DNA of 23,665 nucleotides from a virus, in the IMG/VR virus record IMGVR_UViG_3300042881_000499, positions 1 to 23,665 of that record; one strand, written 5' to 3'. How positions within the stretch are numbered: position 1 is the stretch's first letter; every line of letters begins with the position of its first letter. This document shows, one piece after another, positions 7,528 to 14,702 of this stretch. Made by a program: the position numbers and the translations under genes. Under the pieces are notes generated by a model, which searched no databases, was not told where the DNA came from, and saw nothing but the letters and a program-made list of their open reading frames with translations.

Positions 7528-8150
7528 TAAAATAAACTTTGTTGCATTTGATGTTTACTTAATCTATCTAGTGCCTTTTCGTAATATTCAGTATCTAATT
7601 CACAGGCAGTTAAATCAAATCCGTAATCGTGACAAGCTATTGCTATTGAACCAGAACCTAAATGAGTATCTAATATCTTATCTCCTTGCTTTGCATATTT
7701 ATCAAGTAACCATTTATATAATGCAACAGGTTTTTGTGTTGGGTGTATTCTTTTTTCTAATATATAATTAGATTGAATTGCAAATTTAAAAGACTTTAAA
7801 GAACCTTTATATGAAGTATAAGCTAATTCTCCAGATGAAAAATCAACTTTTCCTGTAATTAATTTATCCCAATATATCCATTCAGAGGAAGGTTTTAATA
7901 AATTAGAATAATTATTTGCACCCCATATTATTTGGTTTTTGGTAATTCTATATAATTCGTTAAAATATTCTTGATTAGGGGATTGATTATCCCATTTTTT
8001 TGATTTATGTTTTGTTTTTTCTCCTTTTCTAACTCCCATATTCATATTTACATTAATACCATAAGGAGGGTCAACAATAGCTAAATCAAAGTGCTTATCA
8101 GGATAACGTGCCATTAAGTCTATATTATCCTCGTTAGTTATTGTTATCAT
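7527..8150 (-). CDS. DNA N6-adenine/N4-cytosine methyltransferase
   Basis: The 207-residue protein carries the catalytic motif DPPYG at residues 27-31, then HPTQKP at 136-141 and the SAM-binding motif DTHLGSGSIA at 161-170. The order (catalytic motif before SAM motif) is that of beta-class amino-methyltransferases of the N6_N4_Mtase family. It probably methylates adenine in phage DNA to evade host restriction or mark it for packaging. No partner restriction enzyme is seen, so it is an orphan enzyme. It lies between terS and terL, an uncommon position, and is coupled to terL by a one-base overlap. Target specificity cannot be read from the sequence. Confidence 0.92.
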   Translation of the reverse strand: MITITNEDNIDLMARYPDKHFDLAIVDPPYGINVNMNMGVRKGEKTKHKSKKWDNQSPNQEYFNELYRITKNQIIWGANNYSNLLKPSSEWIYWDKLITGKVDFSSGELAYTSYKGSLKSFKFAIQSNYILEKRIHPTQKPVALYKWLLDKYAKQGDKILDTHLGSGSIAIACHDYGFDLTACELDTEYYEKALDRLSKHQMQQSLF

Positions 8151-8162
8151 AATATAAAGATA

Positions 8163-8528
8163 CTATAAAATGGTTTTACCATCTACAAAGATTACTTCTA
8201 TTTTATTATCTGACTTGATATCCATTTGTTCCTTTGGTTTGCCATATACTCTAGTAAGTAAAGTATCTAATGAATACAGGCTGCCATTGCTCATTGATTT
8301 CAATATAGCCTTAGCAATAGTCTTTTCAAGTACCGTTGCTTTATCATTAGTGCTAACTGATTTTAGTTCTTCTTCATCCATAGACATTAAAGCCTGAATG
8401 CTATCGTTTATTTCTGATAGCTTATACCCCTGTTCTTTTAATAGACTTACATACTTTCTAGGTCTGCCATTTGGATTACCTGAAACCCCTTTTGGAAATT
8501 GATGCTCTATAATATCTTGTGCTGCCAT
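8163..8528 (-). CDS. terS: Terminase small subunit, putative
   Basis: The 121-residue protein begins with FPKGVSGNPNGRP at about residues 11-23, the glycine/asparagine/proline-rich N-terminal motif of DUF5681-type proteins often annotated as small terminase subunits. The rest is helical and charged, ending in a beta-like IEVIFVDGKTIL. TerS recognises the packaging site and loads TerL. Position supports the call: an HNH nuclease and small packaging-region genes lie upstream, and terL lies one gene downstream. The ATG at 8528 is preceded by an A-rich AACAACACAATAG context. The motif itself is not proof of TerS function. Confidence 0.65.
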   Translation of the reverse strand: MAAQDIIEHQFPKGVSGNPNGRPRKYVSLLKEQGYKLSEINDSIQALMSMDEEELKSVSTNDKATVLEKTIAKAILKSMSNGSLYSLDTLLTRVYGKPKEQMDIKSDNKIEVIFVDGKTIL

Positions 8529-8546
8529 TGTGCTGCTATTGTGTTG

Positions 8547-8900
8547 TTATTTATCTAATTTTGCTTTATAATGCTCACAAAGAATTTCCATCTTTGCTAT
8601 GTAGTATGTACTAAAGTCTTTGTATCCTTCGTTGTTCTGTTGATAATTTATAAATAAAATACCCCTTAATCTTTGGGATGGGGTTTTATTTGTGTCAAGG
8701 TCTGTTTTAATACTGTCTAGGTTATCTAATTCATCTTGCTGAAATGATTCCTCTTTGATAGCTATGTAGCAGAATCTTTGGTTAAGTTGGAATACCTGTG
8801 CTGCATCTACAGGGGATAGTTCCTGTGTGCCAAAGGTAACCTTAATTGTCTTATCCTTTCTTGATGTTAGTCCTTCTATTTGTGCAGGTAGTATTATCAT
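8547..8900 (-). CDS. Hypothetical protein (117 aa)
   Basis: This soluble mixed alpha/beta protein begins MIILPAQIEGLTSRKDKTIK. The middle contains Gln/Asn-rich charged sequence, and the C-terminal helix (YYIAKMEILCEHYKAKLDK) is amphipathic. No known motif was recognised. It lies between a small basic protein and terS, its start overlaps the upstream stop by 4 nt (ATGA), and it ends 18 nt before terS. I associate proteins of this shape with the packaging region of Bacteroidota phages, but the function is unknown. Confidence 0.7.
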   Translation of the reverse strand: MIILPAQIEGLTSRKDKTIKVTFGTQELSPVDAAQVFQLNQRFCYIAIKEESFQQDELDNLDSIKTDLDTNKTPSQRLRGILFINYQQNNEGYKDFSTYYIAKMEILCEHYKAKLDK

Positions 8901-9019
8901 TTGCCTTGTCCTCTACTAGGTTTTGGTTTTGGTGTATGTTTGTTATAAGACTTCTTAGCTTGTCCTCTTTTGCGTTTACCAAATGAAACTTTGGATGAAT
9001 CACTTTTAACTTTTGCCAT
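8897..9019 (-). CDS. Small, highly basic protein (40 aa)
   Basis: An ATG at 9019 opens 40 codons ending at TGA 8899-8897. Lys, Arg and Ser dominate, for example SFGKRKRGQAKKSYNKH, followed by TPKPKPSRGQGK. It has no hydrophobic core and is probably a disordered nucleic-acid-binding peptide. Its start overlaps the HNH gene end by 14 nt and its stop overlaps the next start as ATGA. Similar short basic proteins accompany packaging genes in related phages, as I recall. A DNA or RNA binding role is inferred from charge only. Confidence 0.6.
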   Translation of the reverse strand: MAKVKSDSSKVSFGKRKRGQAKKSYNKHTPKPKPSRGQGK

Positions 9020-9263
9020 TTAATTTATCTTTATGTTTACTCTTTAAATACTCCATGTGTGTTTTAGTATCGCCCATAACTAAATGACATTGCCTACATA
9101 ATGCCATAAGATTGTTTATATTGTCTGCCTTTTTATCACCGCCCATACCCCTTGCTTCTATGTGATGTATGTCAACTGCTTTTGCACCACAAGATTCACA
9201 AGGGATAAAATCTTCTATGCCATAACCAAAGTAATCTAAATATAGTTTAGTGTGTTTTTTCAT
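9006..9263 (-). CDS. HNH endonuclease, small
   Basis: The 85-residue protein shows the HNH zinc-finger nuclease layout: CESC at residues 22-25, catalytic HH at 33-34 (DIHHIEARGMGG), NNL at 50-52, and CRQCH at 56-60. The two CxxC pairs should bind structural zinc and the His residues the catalytic metal. Small HNH proteins next to terminase genes are known to help cos cleavage or stimulate TerL nuclease. Its position just before the terS/terL block suggests that role rather than homing. Its start overlaps the upstream small gene by 17 nt. Confidence 0.88.
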   Translation of the reverse strand: MKKHTKLYLDYFGYGIEDFIPCESCGAKAVDIHHIEARGMGGDKKADNINNLMALCRQCHLVMGDTKTHMEYLKSKHKDKLNGKS

Positions 9264-9429
9264 TCATTAGTATAAAGTTTAAAGATACGAATATGAATCC
9301 TATGTTTAAACTCTTATGTAATTGTGCAAATTCATCTACTGAATAACCTATTGATATACCTAATTGAATAGTTTCAGTTAATACCCCTAATGATATTCTA
9401 AAGTTACCAAATTGTATAGAGTATTCCAT
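9247..9429 (-). CDS. Small hypothetical protein (60 aa)
   Basis: The product begins MEYSIQFGNFRISLGVLTET and is beta-prone with hydrophobic segments (GISIGYSV, IGFIFVSLNFIL), but none is a convincing transmembrane helix. The start overlaps the stop of the upstream gene in a TAATG junction, and the end overlaps the HNH start by 17 nt. This operon-style packing supports a real gene. No family is recognised. Confidence 0.55.
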   Translation of the reverse strand: MEYSIQFGNFRISLGVLTETIQLGISIGYSVDEFAQLHKSLNIGFIFVSLNFILMNEKTH

Positions 9430-9848
9430 TACTTATCTATTTGCTTTAGTTTATTTATCGCCCATTCAATTCCTGAAGTGCCACCCCAAGCATCCCACAT
9501 TAATCCACCGCAACCTTCTGAATATGGTACATCTTTATTTTGTTGATGCCTTTTAAATGATGCCATTCTTGCTATTGTATCCCTAGATATATTTTCTTTT
9601 TTAGCTAATTGATTTGCTCTAGCTTTGCCAACTGCAGTTCCACATTCACCCCAACCATTTTCTTCTGCCCATTTTATTGCCCTCTTTGCATTGTTACTAG
9701 CAGATTCAGGATAGTCATTGTAAGTTTCTTCATATTTACCACTAGCTAAAATAGCCGCCCATACTTTAGCAGCCTTTTCTTCTGTATCATATACGCAACC
9801 TCCTGTACCTATCCTGTACTTACCATTGCTACATTTGTGTATTGGCAT
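9429..9848 (-). CDS. Phage protein with capsid-protease-linked domain (139 aa)
   Basis: Two parts are visible. Residues 1-40 (HKCSNGKYRIGTGGCVYDTE then KAAKVWAAILA) form a short Cys-containing module I recognise from the ends of phage structural proteins. Residues 45-135 hold a helical domain with YPESASNNAKRAIKWAEENG, ARMASFKRHQ and WGGTSGIEWA. That second pattern recurs, as I recall, fused to phage head-maturation proteases and related proteins, but its function is unknown. Here it stands alone between the sugar genes and the HNH nuclease. It overlaps the upstream glycosyltransferase by 20 nt. I infer a virion or assembly-related role. Confidence 0.6.
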   Translation of the reverse strand: MPIHKCSNGKYRIGTGGCVYDTEEKAAKVWAAILASGKYEETYNDYPESASNNAKRAIKWAEENGWGECGTAVGKARANQLAKKENISRDTIARMASFKRHQQNKDVPYSEGCGGLMWDAWGGTSGIEWAINKLKQIDK

Positions 9849-10839
9849 TACCTATTAATTTATTATAAATAGCAAATCTTTTGTTATTTATAGTGTGAAG
9901 GTTAAAGTTGGTATTGCAATAGTCGAATAGCTTTTGACCATATTCTATCCTAGCTGCTTCATCAAAGGTCAATAGTTTAATCCATTTATACCAATCCTGT
10001 TGGTTATTAACATAGCATACTGGCATATCTTTATATGGATGAACATTGCTAACTATTGCAGGGTTTTTCTTAGCTGCAGTTTCTAATACCTTTAAATTAG
10101 ACTTCATTGCTCCAAACTTATTTTCTACTAAAGGAATAATGCTTATGTCGGAATCTGCGTATGCACCCATATATTTGCTTACTTCCGAATAGTCGTAGAT
10201 AGTCGGGTTAAGTTTTAACCCATTAGTAAATACTCCAATCATTCTATCCCAAAGATGCTTCTCACCTAGATTGTATCCTGCAATAACTGTCCTAACAGGA
10301 AAATTAATCTTCTTCATTGGATTGCGCAGAATGTCAATATCAGGAACGTGAGTACCTGACCCTGACCAAAACAACCTTACCATATCAGATTCTAGCTTAT
10401 CATCTTGAAACTGTTCTTCTCCATACGGAAGGGCATTTGGTAATATTTCTACATTAGGATTGTACTTATATATTTCTTCGGCTAACCTTTCGTGAGTACA
10501 AGTGCAAAGGTCTGCCACTCGCATATACTCTGTAATTATATCTGTTATATTGCTTTCTCTGTATCTTTGTGCAAGGATATGTGAAGGCGGCAATATCCAA
10601 TAATCATCATTATCTACTATCAATTTAAAGTTATACTTTAACTTCATTTCAACTAATAGCTTTGCATCTGTTGCAGCTAAGAATCTATTAAATATTACTA
10701 TATCATAGTTATTGTCAAATACTACCTCGTTAATAGTATCTGTAATTAAGCAGTAGTCTTTTTGCATATTGACTAATGGCATCATAATTCTATGATAGCC
10801 AACTCCACTAAATTTACTTGTTATTGCTAGTATTCTCAT
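9829..10839 (-). CDS. Glycosyltransferase, GT-B fold (GT4-like)
   Basis: The 336-residue protein starts MRILAITSKFSGVGYHR, the usual N-terminal strand and Gly-rich loop of GT-B enzymes. It contains IVDNDDYW at about residues 74-81, PNALP near 134-138, and the second Rossmann half starting with RLFWSGSGTH. Near the C-terminus, KVLETAAKKNPAIVS matches the acidic-residue motif of GT4 enzymes that contacts the sugar nucleotide. It probably transfers a sugar to a glycan, virion protein or modified DNA; the acceptor cannot be told. It forms a unit with a GT2 enzyme and an LpxA-like acyltransferase upstream, linked by a 4-nt overlap. Confidence 0.8.
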   Translation of the reverse strand: MRILAITSKFSGVGYHRIMMPLVNMQKDYCLITDTINEVVFDNNYDIVIFNRFLAATDAKLLVEMKLKYNFKLIVDNDDYWILPPSHILAQRYRESNITDIITEYMRVADLCTCTHERLAEEIYKYNPNVEILPNALPYGEEQFQDDKLESDMVRLFWSGSGTHVPDIDILRNPMKKINFPVRTVIAGYNLGEKHLWDRMIGVFTNGLKLNPTIYDYSEVSKYMGAYADSDISIIPLVENKFGAMKSNLKVLETAAKKNPAIVSNVHPYKDMPVCYVNNQQDWYKWIKLLTFDEAARIEYGQKLFDYCNTNFNLHTINNKRFAIYNKLIGNANTQM

Positions 10840-11423
10840 AATGGAATGTAATATGATTTAGTGCCGTTTGAATATTCTGATACATTTGAATTATGCAAAT
10901 CCCAAGTCTTTTTAACTAAATCCATTTTATTATATCCGTAAGCATCTGCACCATTTTGTTCAATATGAGTAGCTTTTGCATTTGGTATATATTTAGTATG
11001 TAAACATGCTGCCCTGCATCTAGTGCAATAATCTAAATCTATTGCTCCGTATGGGTCCAACTGCTCATTAAATGCACCTAGTTTTTTAATTGCATCTGCA
11101 CTAATTGTAAAGTTACCAATCAAATCTAAAGAATCCCCATTATAGCCACCTAAAGGAATTGATGAAATTCCTATTGTTTTATCGTTCATATACTCATTCC
11201 TAGTTTGTAGCCAATTATCAGGTTCTAGTATATCATTACCCATAATCGTAACATAATTAACATAGTCATAGTTAAAGTGTCTTAATCCTTTGTTGATTGC
11301 ATACGAAATACCTGTCTCATTAATTATGCTTATAAAATCTATATGCTTACCTGCATTTTTAATGTTATGAAACAATGTTTCTATGTTTCTATCCTGATAG
11401 TTTAAATAAATTATTGCGTTCAT
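10836..11423 (-). CDS. Glycosyltransferase family 2-like protein
   Basis: The 195-residue protein fits a minimal GT-A fold. The N-terminal strand MNAIIYLNYQDRNIETLF is followed by an acidic metal/UDP-site candidate, MGNDILEPDNWL at about residues 81-92. The acceptor half has GNFTISADAIKKLGAFNEQL and DLDYCTRCRAAC, matching the '...GaFnE..f..yg.eDlDyc.R' signature of GT2 enzymes. It is shorter than most free-standing GT2 proteins, which suggests a compact phage version. It overlaps both neighbours by 4 nt (ATGA junctions), so the three sugar genes are likely co-translated. Confidence 0.8.
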   Translation of the reverse strand: MNAIIYLNYQDRNIETLFHNIKNAGKHIDFISIINETGISYAINKGLRHFNYDYVNYVTIMGNDILEPDNWLQTRNEYMNDKTIGISSIPLGGYNGDSLDLIGNFTISADAIKKLGAFNEQLDPYGAIDLDYCTRCRAACLHTKYIPNAKATHIEQNGADAYGYNKMDLVKKTWDLHNSNVSEYSNGTKSYYIPL

Positions 11424-11902
11424 CGTGGCTTATTTACTCCTAATTTTCTTGCAGGTACTCCTGCGTATTTTGTAAATGGTTCTGATTCACCTTTAAAAAA
11501 TGCACTTGCTCCAATCATACAACCTTCTTGTATTACACTAAATTGATGCAATACTGCGTTTAATCCTATGTTTGAATTTTGCATGATAGTAGAATGACCG
11601 CCTATCTTTGCTCCGCAACTAATTGTTACATTAGATAGTATTTTGCAATCGTGACCTATATGTGCGTGTTTCATTATAAAACAATTATGGGCAATCATAG
11701 TAGTTTCTTCTGTACCTGCATCTATTGTTACTAATCCTGTAATAATATTATTGTCGCCAATAAACACTTTACCTTTTGGCTTGTCCCAATACTTTTTATG
11801 TTCTGCAGTATCGCCTATAATACAATAAGCACCTATGTAATTGTTGTCCCCTAGTACAACATTGTCCCCTATTATTGCAGTTGGATGAATATAATTAGCC
11901 AT
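11420..11902 (-). CDS. LpxA-like left-handed beta-helix acyltransferase
   Basis: Hexapeptide repeats run through the protein (for example HPTAIIGDNVVLGDNNYIGA), giving the left-handed beta-helix of sugar O- or N-acyltransferases. The segment HAHIGHDC, then HQFSVI and PFTKYAGVPARKLGVN, matches the order and spacing of LpxA, including the His pair that contains the catalytic base. At 160 residues it is much shorter than cellular LpxA (about 260) and lacks its C-terminal helical domain, so a sugar acetyl- or acyltransferase is more likely than lipid A synthesis. I chose the ATG at 11902 over a GTG at 11923. It is the first of three linked sugar genes. Confidence 0.8.
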   Translation of the reverse strand: MANYIHPTAIIGDNVVLGDNNYIGAYCIIGDTAEHKKYWDKPKGKVFIGDNNIITGLVTIDAGTEETTMIAHNCFIMKHAHIGHDCKILSNVTISCGAKIGGHSTIMQNSNIGLNAVLHQFSVIQEGCMIGASAFFKGESEPFTKYAGVPARKLGVNKPR

Positions 11903-12188
11903 TTGTTTTTGGTTTGCGACCACGCTTTTTTGGTTCTGTAATTTCTGATTGCATTAATAAGTTGTCTTCATTTAATACCTTATGATAATGAGCATATAAT
12001 CTTACTACCATATCCATACGGCAATTCCCGCACCAAATAGTTAAAATAAAATTAGGGTCTATATATTTTCTATATAAACTTTCATAGGTCTTCATTATAG
12101 ATAAATCTAAGTTTCTTAGATACCCACTTTGCGAAGTTTCGTAATTGTTATAATGCTCTTTTAGATATAATCTATCTACTAATTCCAT
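11895..12188 (-). CDS. Hypothetical protein with CGNC motif and AT-hook-like tail
   Basis: The 97-residue protein is helical (residues 1-45), has a CGNC pair at about 53-56 in IWCGNCRMDMVVRLY, and ends in KKRGRKPKTNG. The RGRKP tail is the core of an AT-hook, which binds the minor groove of AT-rich DNA, fitting for an AT-rich genome. The fold is not recognised. It overlaps the upstream membrane protein gene by 10 nt and the downstream acyltransferase start by 8 nt. DNA binding is an inference from the tail alone. Confidence 0.6.
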   Translation of the reverse strand: MELVDRLYLKEHYNNYETSQSGYLRNLDLSIMKTYESLYRKYIDPNFILTIWCGNCRMDMVVRLYAHYHKVLNEDNLLMQSEITEPKKRGRKPKTNG

Positions 12189-12418
12189 ATCTTATAAATT
12201 AATGTTTCAGTAATAGCAGCTACAAATCCTGATATAAACAATACAGATGCAATGTTTACAATCAATTCAGGTGCGAAATATAATACAATTCCAATCCACG
12301 AAGCCAAGCAACTTCCACAACTGAAAGGCTTGAAATTGAGTCCCCATTTTCTATGTAGGTTGTGGATAGTATTAAAAAATAATGATGCGCAGACACTTGT
12401 TATTATAATTTGAATCAT
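12179..12418 (-). CDS. Small membrane protein with SCGSC motif (79 aa)
   Basis: Two hydrophobic helices are likely: about residues 38-53 (CLASWIGIVLYFAPEL) and 54-74 (IVNIASVLFISGFVAAITET), with a possible third at the N-terminus (IIITSVCASLFF). FSCGSCLASW at about 32-41 carries a Cys pair. I associate small membrane proteins with a Cys-x-x-Cys-x-x-x-W motif with Bacteroidota phages, function unknown. It overlaps the sigma-like gene by 4 nt and the next gene by 10 nt. Confidence 0.6.
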   Translation of the reverse strand: MIQIIITSVCASLFFNTIHNLHRKWGLNFKPFSCGSCLASWIGIVLYFAPELIVNIASVLFISGFVAAITETLIYKIWN

Positions 12419-12897
12419 TTACGAATAAATTTTTTTAGTTCAGATTTAGTTTGTTTTAAAGTTCTTATGATTGACATATAAGGGATACCTGTCTGTCGGC
12501 TTAATTCCTTTGCATTTTTGTTAAAGTCAAAAGTATATAGCCTTAATATTTCCTTTTGATACCAATGTAGTTTTTCAATACCCTTCTCCATTACATCTAT
12601 CACACTATTACTTTCTACTTCTGCAACTTCTTTACCATTGTATTCTGTATAATTCCTGTACTTCTTCCAAAATTGACTTCTATCTGACTTAATCATATTT
12701 AGCATAGTTCTAACTATGTAAAATCTTATTTCGCCTCTTTCATATAAACCAAATAACTTTTCATTAGGCATTTCTAATAAAACCATAAAGACTTCAACCT
12801 TTAAATCATATTGCAATTCTTCAGGCTGCATCTTTGCAAATGCCTGATTGACTTCATCATTAAGCCAATATTGCTCTATAATTTTATTTTTGTCCAT
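12415..12897 (-). CDS. Sigma-70-family-like transcription factor
   Basis: The 160-residue protein has the size and layout of ECF-type sigma factors. Residues about 28-80 form a charged helical region like sigma region 2, including EIRFYIVRTMLNMIKSDRSQ, which resembles the helix that contacts core polymerase and the -10 element. Residues 107-157 look like region 4: EKLHWYQKEILRLYTF, then a helix-turn-helix (NAKELSRQTGIPYMSIIRTL). It could redirect host RNA polymerase to phage promoters. The region 2 match is weak, so an HTH regulator is the alternative. It overlaps the VRR-NUC gene by 22 nt. Confidence 0.6.
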   Translation of the reverse strand: MDKNKIIEQYWLNDEVNQAFAKMQPEELQYDLKVEVFMVLLEMPNEKLFGLYERGEIRFYIVRTMLNMIKSDRSQFWKKYRNYTEYNGKEVAEVESNSVIDVMEKGIEKLHWYQKEILRLYTFDFNKNAKELSRQTGIPYMSIIRTLKQTKSELKKFIRK

Positions 12898-13190
12898 TCA
12901 ATTAGTACAGGCTGATTATCTTTTTCAGTACAAATATATACTAATCCTTGACAATTATGGATATCTTCTAATCTTTCTTTTTGTTCAATACTTAACTTAT
13001 CGCCTATTTTTTTTACTTCAACTGCAACATATTTACCTTCAGATGTGTAACCTTGTAGGTCTGCCCATCCTTTTTGTATTGTTCCTTTACGTTTACCGTA
13101 TGGTATATTGTTTACTCTATTAAGCCTGTACCCAATATATTCTAAATTTTTTTTTGCCCATTTAGTTAGTTCATTTGCCGATATGTCCAT
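12876..13190 (-). CDS. VRR-NUC domain nuclease
   Basis: The 104-residue protein matches the VRR-NUC fold, a PD-(D/E)xK nuclease family. The motif GWADLQGY at about residues 41-48 gives the catalytic Asp, and VAVEVKKIGDKLSIEQKERL at 55-74 gives the ExK pair and the conserved Gln. The C-terminal CQGLVYICTE is the expected last strand. Stand-alone phage versions are thought to process branched DNA such as Holliday junctions, which would fit concatemer resolution before packaging. It overlaps both neighbours by 22-25 nt. Confidence 0.85.
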   Translation of the reverse strand: MDISANELTKWAKKNLEYIGYRLNRVNNIPYGKRKGTIQKGWADLQGYTSEGKYVAVEVKKIGDKLSIEQKERLEDIHNCQGLVYICTEKDNQPVLIEWTKIKL

Positions 13191-13348
13191 AGTAATTCGT
13201 AAAATTGTTTTTTAAAGGTAAGCCTATTTGTACCATCAATGGCATCCTGTCTAGTTGGATAACAGTCAAAAAAATTAATTGTGTAGCAATATTTAACACT
13301 ACCACAGTAGGTATATTTAACCTGAAAGACCCTCAAAGTATTTAACAA
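13166..13348 (-). CDS. Small hypothetical protein (up to 60 aa), non-ATG start
   Basis: No ATG is available at the 5' end. TTG codons at 13348 and 13336 are the plausible starts, both overlapping the end of the upstream gene (stop at 13317). The product contains VKYTYCGSVKYCYTINFFDC and a basic, aromatic-rich end (FKKQFYELLWTYRQMN). It fills the gap between two real genes and overlaps VRR-NUC by 25 nt. The function is unknown and the start uncertain. Confidence 0.45.
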   Translation of the reverse strand: MLNTLRVFQVKYTYCGSVKYCYTINFFDCYPTRQDAIDGTNRLTFKKQFYELLWTYRQMN

Positions 13349-14057
13349 GTGCTAATTTTTTACATTGTGTATCAATAAAATCATCATCTTTTAGTTTTTT
13401 ACTAAACTCCTTTGCATCTAATCCTACTAATTTATTCATTTTCAATAGATTATCTTCCCTAACCATCTTGATAATTTGTAACATTTCGTGTTCCTCAAAT
13501 TTTAATTTGCCCTGCTTTAATAATATTGCGAATACCTTATTAGCATTAAATACTCTATTAAAGTCATTTCTAGGCGATTCTAGCCATTCTTTCTGTGTGA
13601 ATGATACAATATCATCATCTGATAATTTTGGTGGCTCTATTTCGTTTATAATAGGTTTTATCATTTTTCTTACTTCTAATGCTTTTTTTGTATATGCTGC
13701 CATTACCTGACCAATAAACTTTGGGCTGAATTTTTCATAGTGTTCTGTGCTACAGTCTAATTTACCCTGTACTGCCATCTTAAATGCTAACCTGAATTCT
13801 TCAACTGTAAACAATGGATAGCTAGTTCTAATGAAATCTTCAATAACTACCATTTCCTGTGTATCAGGATATTTAGTAAAACCTAGCAATGTGAAGATAT
13901 AAGCTAAATTTTCTTTTAAAGTAATGGGTGAAACTAGATTAAGTTTATTCCCTTTGAATGCTTCAGCTATTTCATTATCAACTATGTACCCACTTTGCAA
14001 GGGCATCCATTCTTTCTGAACTTGTAGCGGTTGGGTTAAATGTTTTTGTATTTCCAT
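13317..14057 (-). CDS. Hypothetical protein in replication cluster (246 aa)
   Basis: The 246-residue protein is mostly helical and charged, with no membrane segment or Walker motif. Residues about 75-125 (TSYPLFTVEEFRLAFKMAVQ, then HYEKFSPKFIGQVMAAY) resemble the helical region I associate with phage replication accessory proteins next to DUF4373 genes. A helicase-loading or initiator-partner role is plausible but unproven. The listed start (14057) lies 80 nt inside the upstream initiator gene. A second ATG at 14006 (MPLQSGYIVD) would cut the overlap to 29 nt and may be the real start. Confidence 0.6.
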   Translation of the reverse strand: MEIQKHLTQPLQVQKEWMPLQSGYIVDNEIAEAFKGNKLNLVSPITLKENLAYIFTLLGFTKYPDTQEMVVIEDFIRTSYPLFTVEEFRLAFKMAVQGKLDCSTEHYEKFSPKFIGQVMAAYTKKALEVRKMIKPIINEIEPPKLSDDDIVSFTQKEWLESPRNDFNRVFNANKVFAILLKQGKLKFEEHEMLQIIKMVREDNLLKMNKLVGLDAKEFSKKLKDDDFIDTQCKKLALVKYFEGLSG

Positions 14058-14664
14058 ATCTAAGTTTGTTTTTAATCCAAGTATTTATTCTTCTTTTTGC
14101 ATCAAAAAACTTTTCAAGTTCATAACGCAATTTACCATTTTTATTTGGTTCGCACCAATATTCTATAAATTCAGTATATGAATCACCTAATATATCTTTA
14201 TATTCTTCTATACTATTAACAAAATTATCTTTAGTATTATTATTAGTTTCATTTTCTTTTATTTCCTTTTCTTTTCTTTTCTTTGCATTACCCTCCCCAA
14301 TAGCCACCCCATTAGCCTCCCCATTTCCCCATCTGCTAATTGCACCATTTTTACCGCTTTCACTTAACTTTGCCCTTAATCCAAGATGGTCATTAAGTCT
14401 TTCTGACCAAAATTCTCCTTCATTAATTTTAAAAAGGTCAAATTGCATTATAACACCTTTAACCTTTATATCAGTTGATTGCATTTGCATTGCTAAGACA
14501 GGTATTAATTCAATTGGTAATTTGCCACCTGCATCGGCTAATCTTTCAATTATGAACCAATAAATGCCATAGCCTTCCATACCTAATTGATGTCTTAAAA
14601 AAAGAACTTTTGTATCATTAGCTGCATTATAATCATGACTAAAATAATATGATTTATTTTTCAT
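13978..14664 (-). CDS. DUF4373-type replication initiator-like protein
   Basis: The N-terminal segment YYFSHDYNAANDTKVLFLRH at residues 6-25, followed by GMEGYGIYWFIIERLADAGG at 28-47, is the signature of the DUF4373 (Lin1244/Lin1753-like) domain. This winged-helix-like domain is found at the start of phage replication initiators. The middle (115-150) is a Lys/Glu/Asn-rich linker, and the C-terminal part (YTEFIEYWCEPNKNGKLRYE) is the usual helical ending of these proteins. It probably binds the origin and recruits the helicase. The gene follows a 95-bp structured leader with complementary hairpin loops and leader ORFs, so its expression is likely controlled. Confidence 0.8.
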   Translation of the reverse strand: MKNKSYYFSHDYNAANDTKVLFLRHQLGMEGYGIYWFIIERLADAGGKLPIELIPVLAMQMQSTDIKVKGVIMQFDLFKINEGEFWSERLNDHLGLRAKLSESGKNGAISRWGNGEANGVAIGEGNAKKRKEKEIKENETNNNTKDNFVNSIEEYKDILGDSYTEFIEYWCEPNKNGKLRYELEKFFDAKRRINTWIKNKLRYGNTKTFNPTATSSERMDALAKWVHS

Positions 14665-14702
14665 AAAATAAAAATGGGGTTCAGATTCCCTGCTAGTCGC
14701 AT
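14661..14702 (-). CDS. Possible leader peptide (13 aa), coupled to replication initiator
   Basis: The ORF MRLAGNLNPIFIL starts at an ATG whose three bases are the first bases of the hairpin B loop. It ends in a TGA overlapping the initiator start as ATGA (14664-14661). Its own start is overlapped by the stop of a still smaller ORF (ATG ATG AAC TGC TAA, 14716-14702) in a TAATG junction. The junction types match those used between real genes here. Short ORFs arise by chance in AT-rich DNA, so this stays tentative. Confidence 0.35.
   Translation of the reverse strand: MRLAGNLNPIFIL

Noticed and set aside
13317-14057. 80-nt overlap between the DUF4373 gene and the following gene as another programmed frameshift
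   Set aside because: The frame change would be +1 and no slippery sequence was found. An internal ATG at 14006 explains the overlap better.
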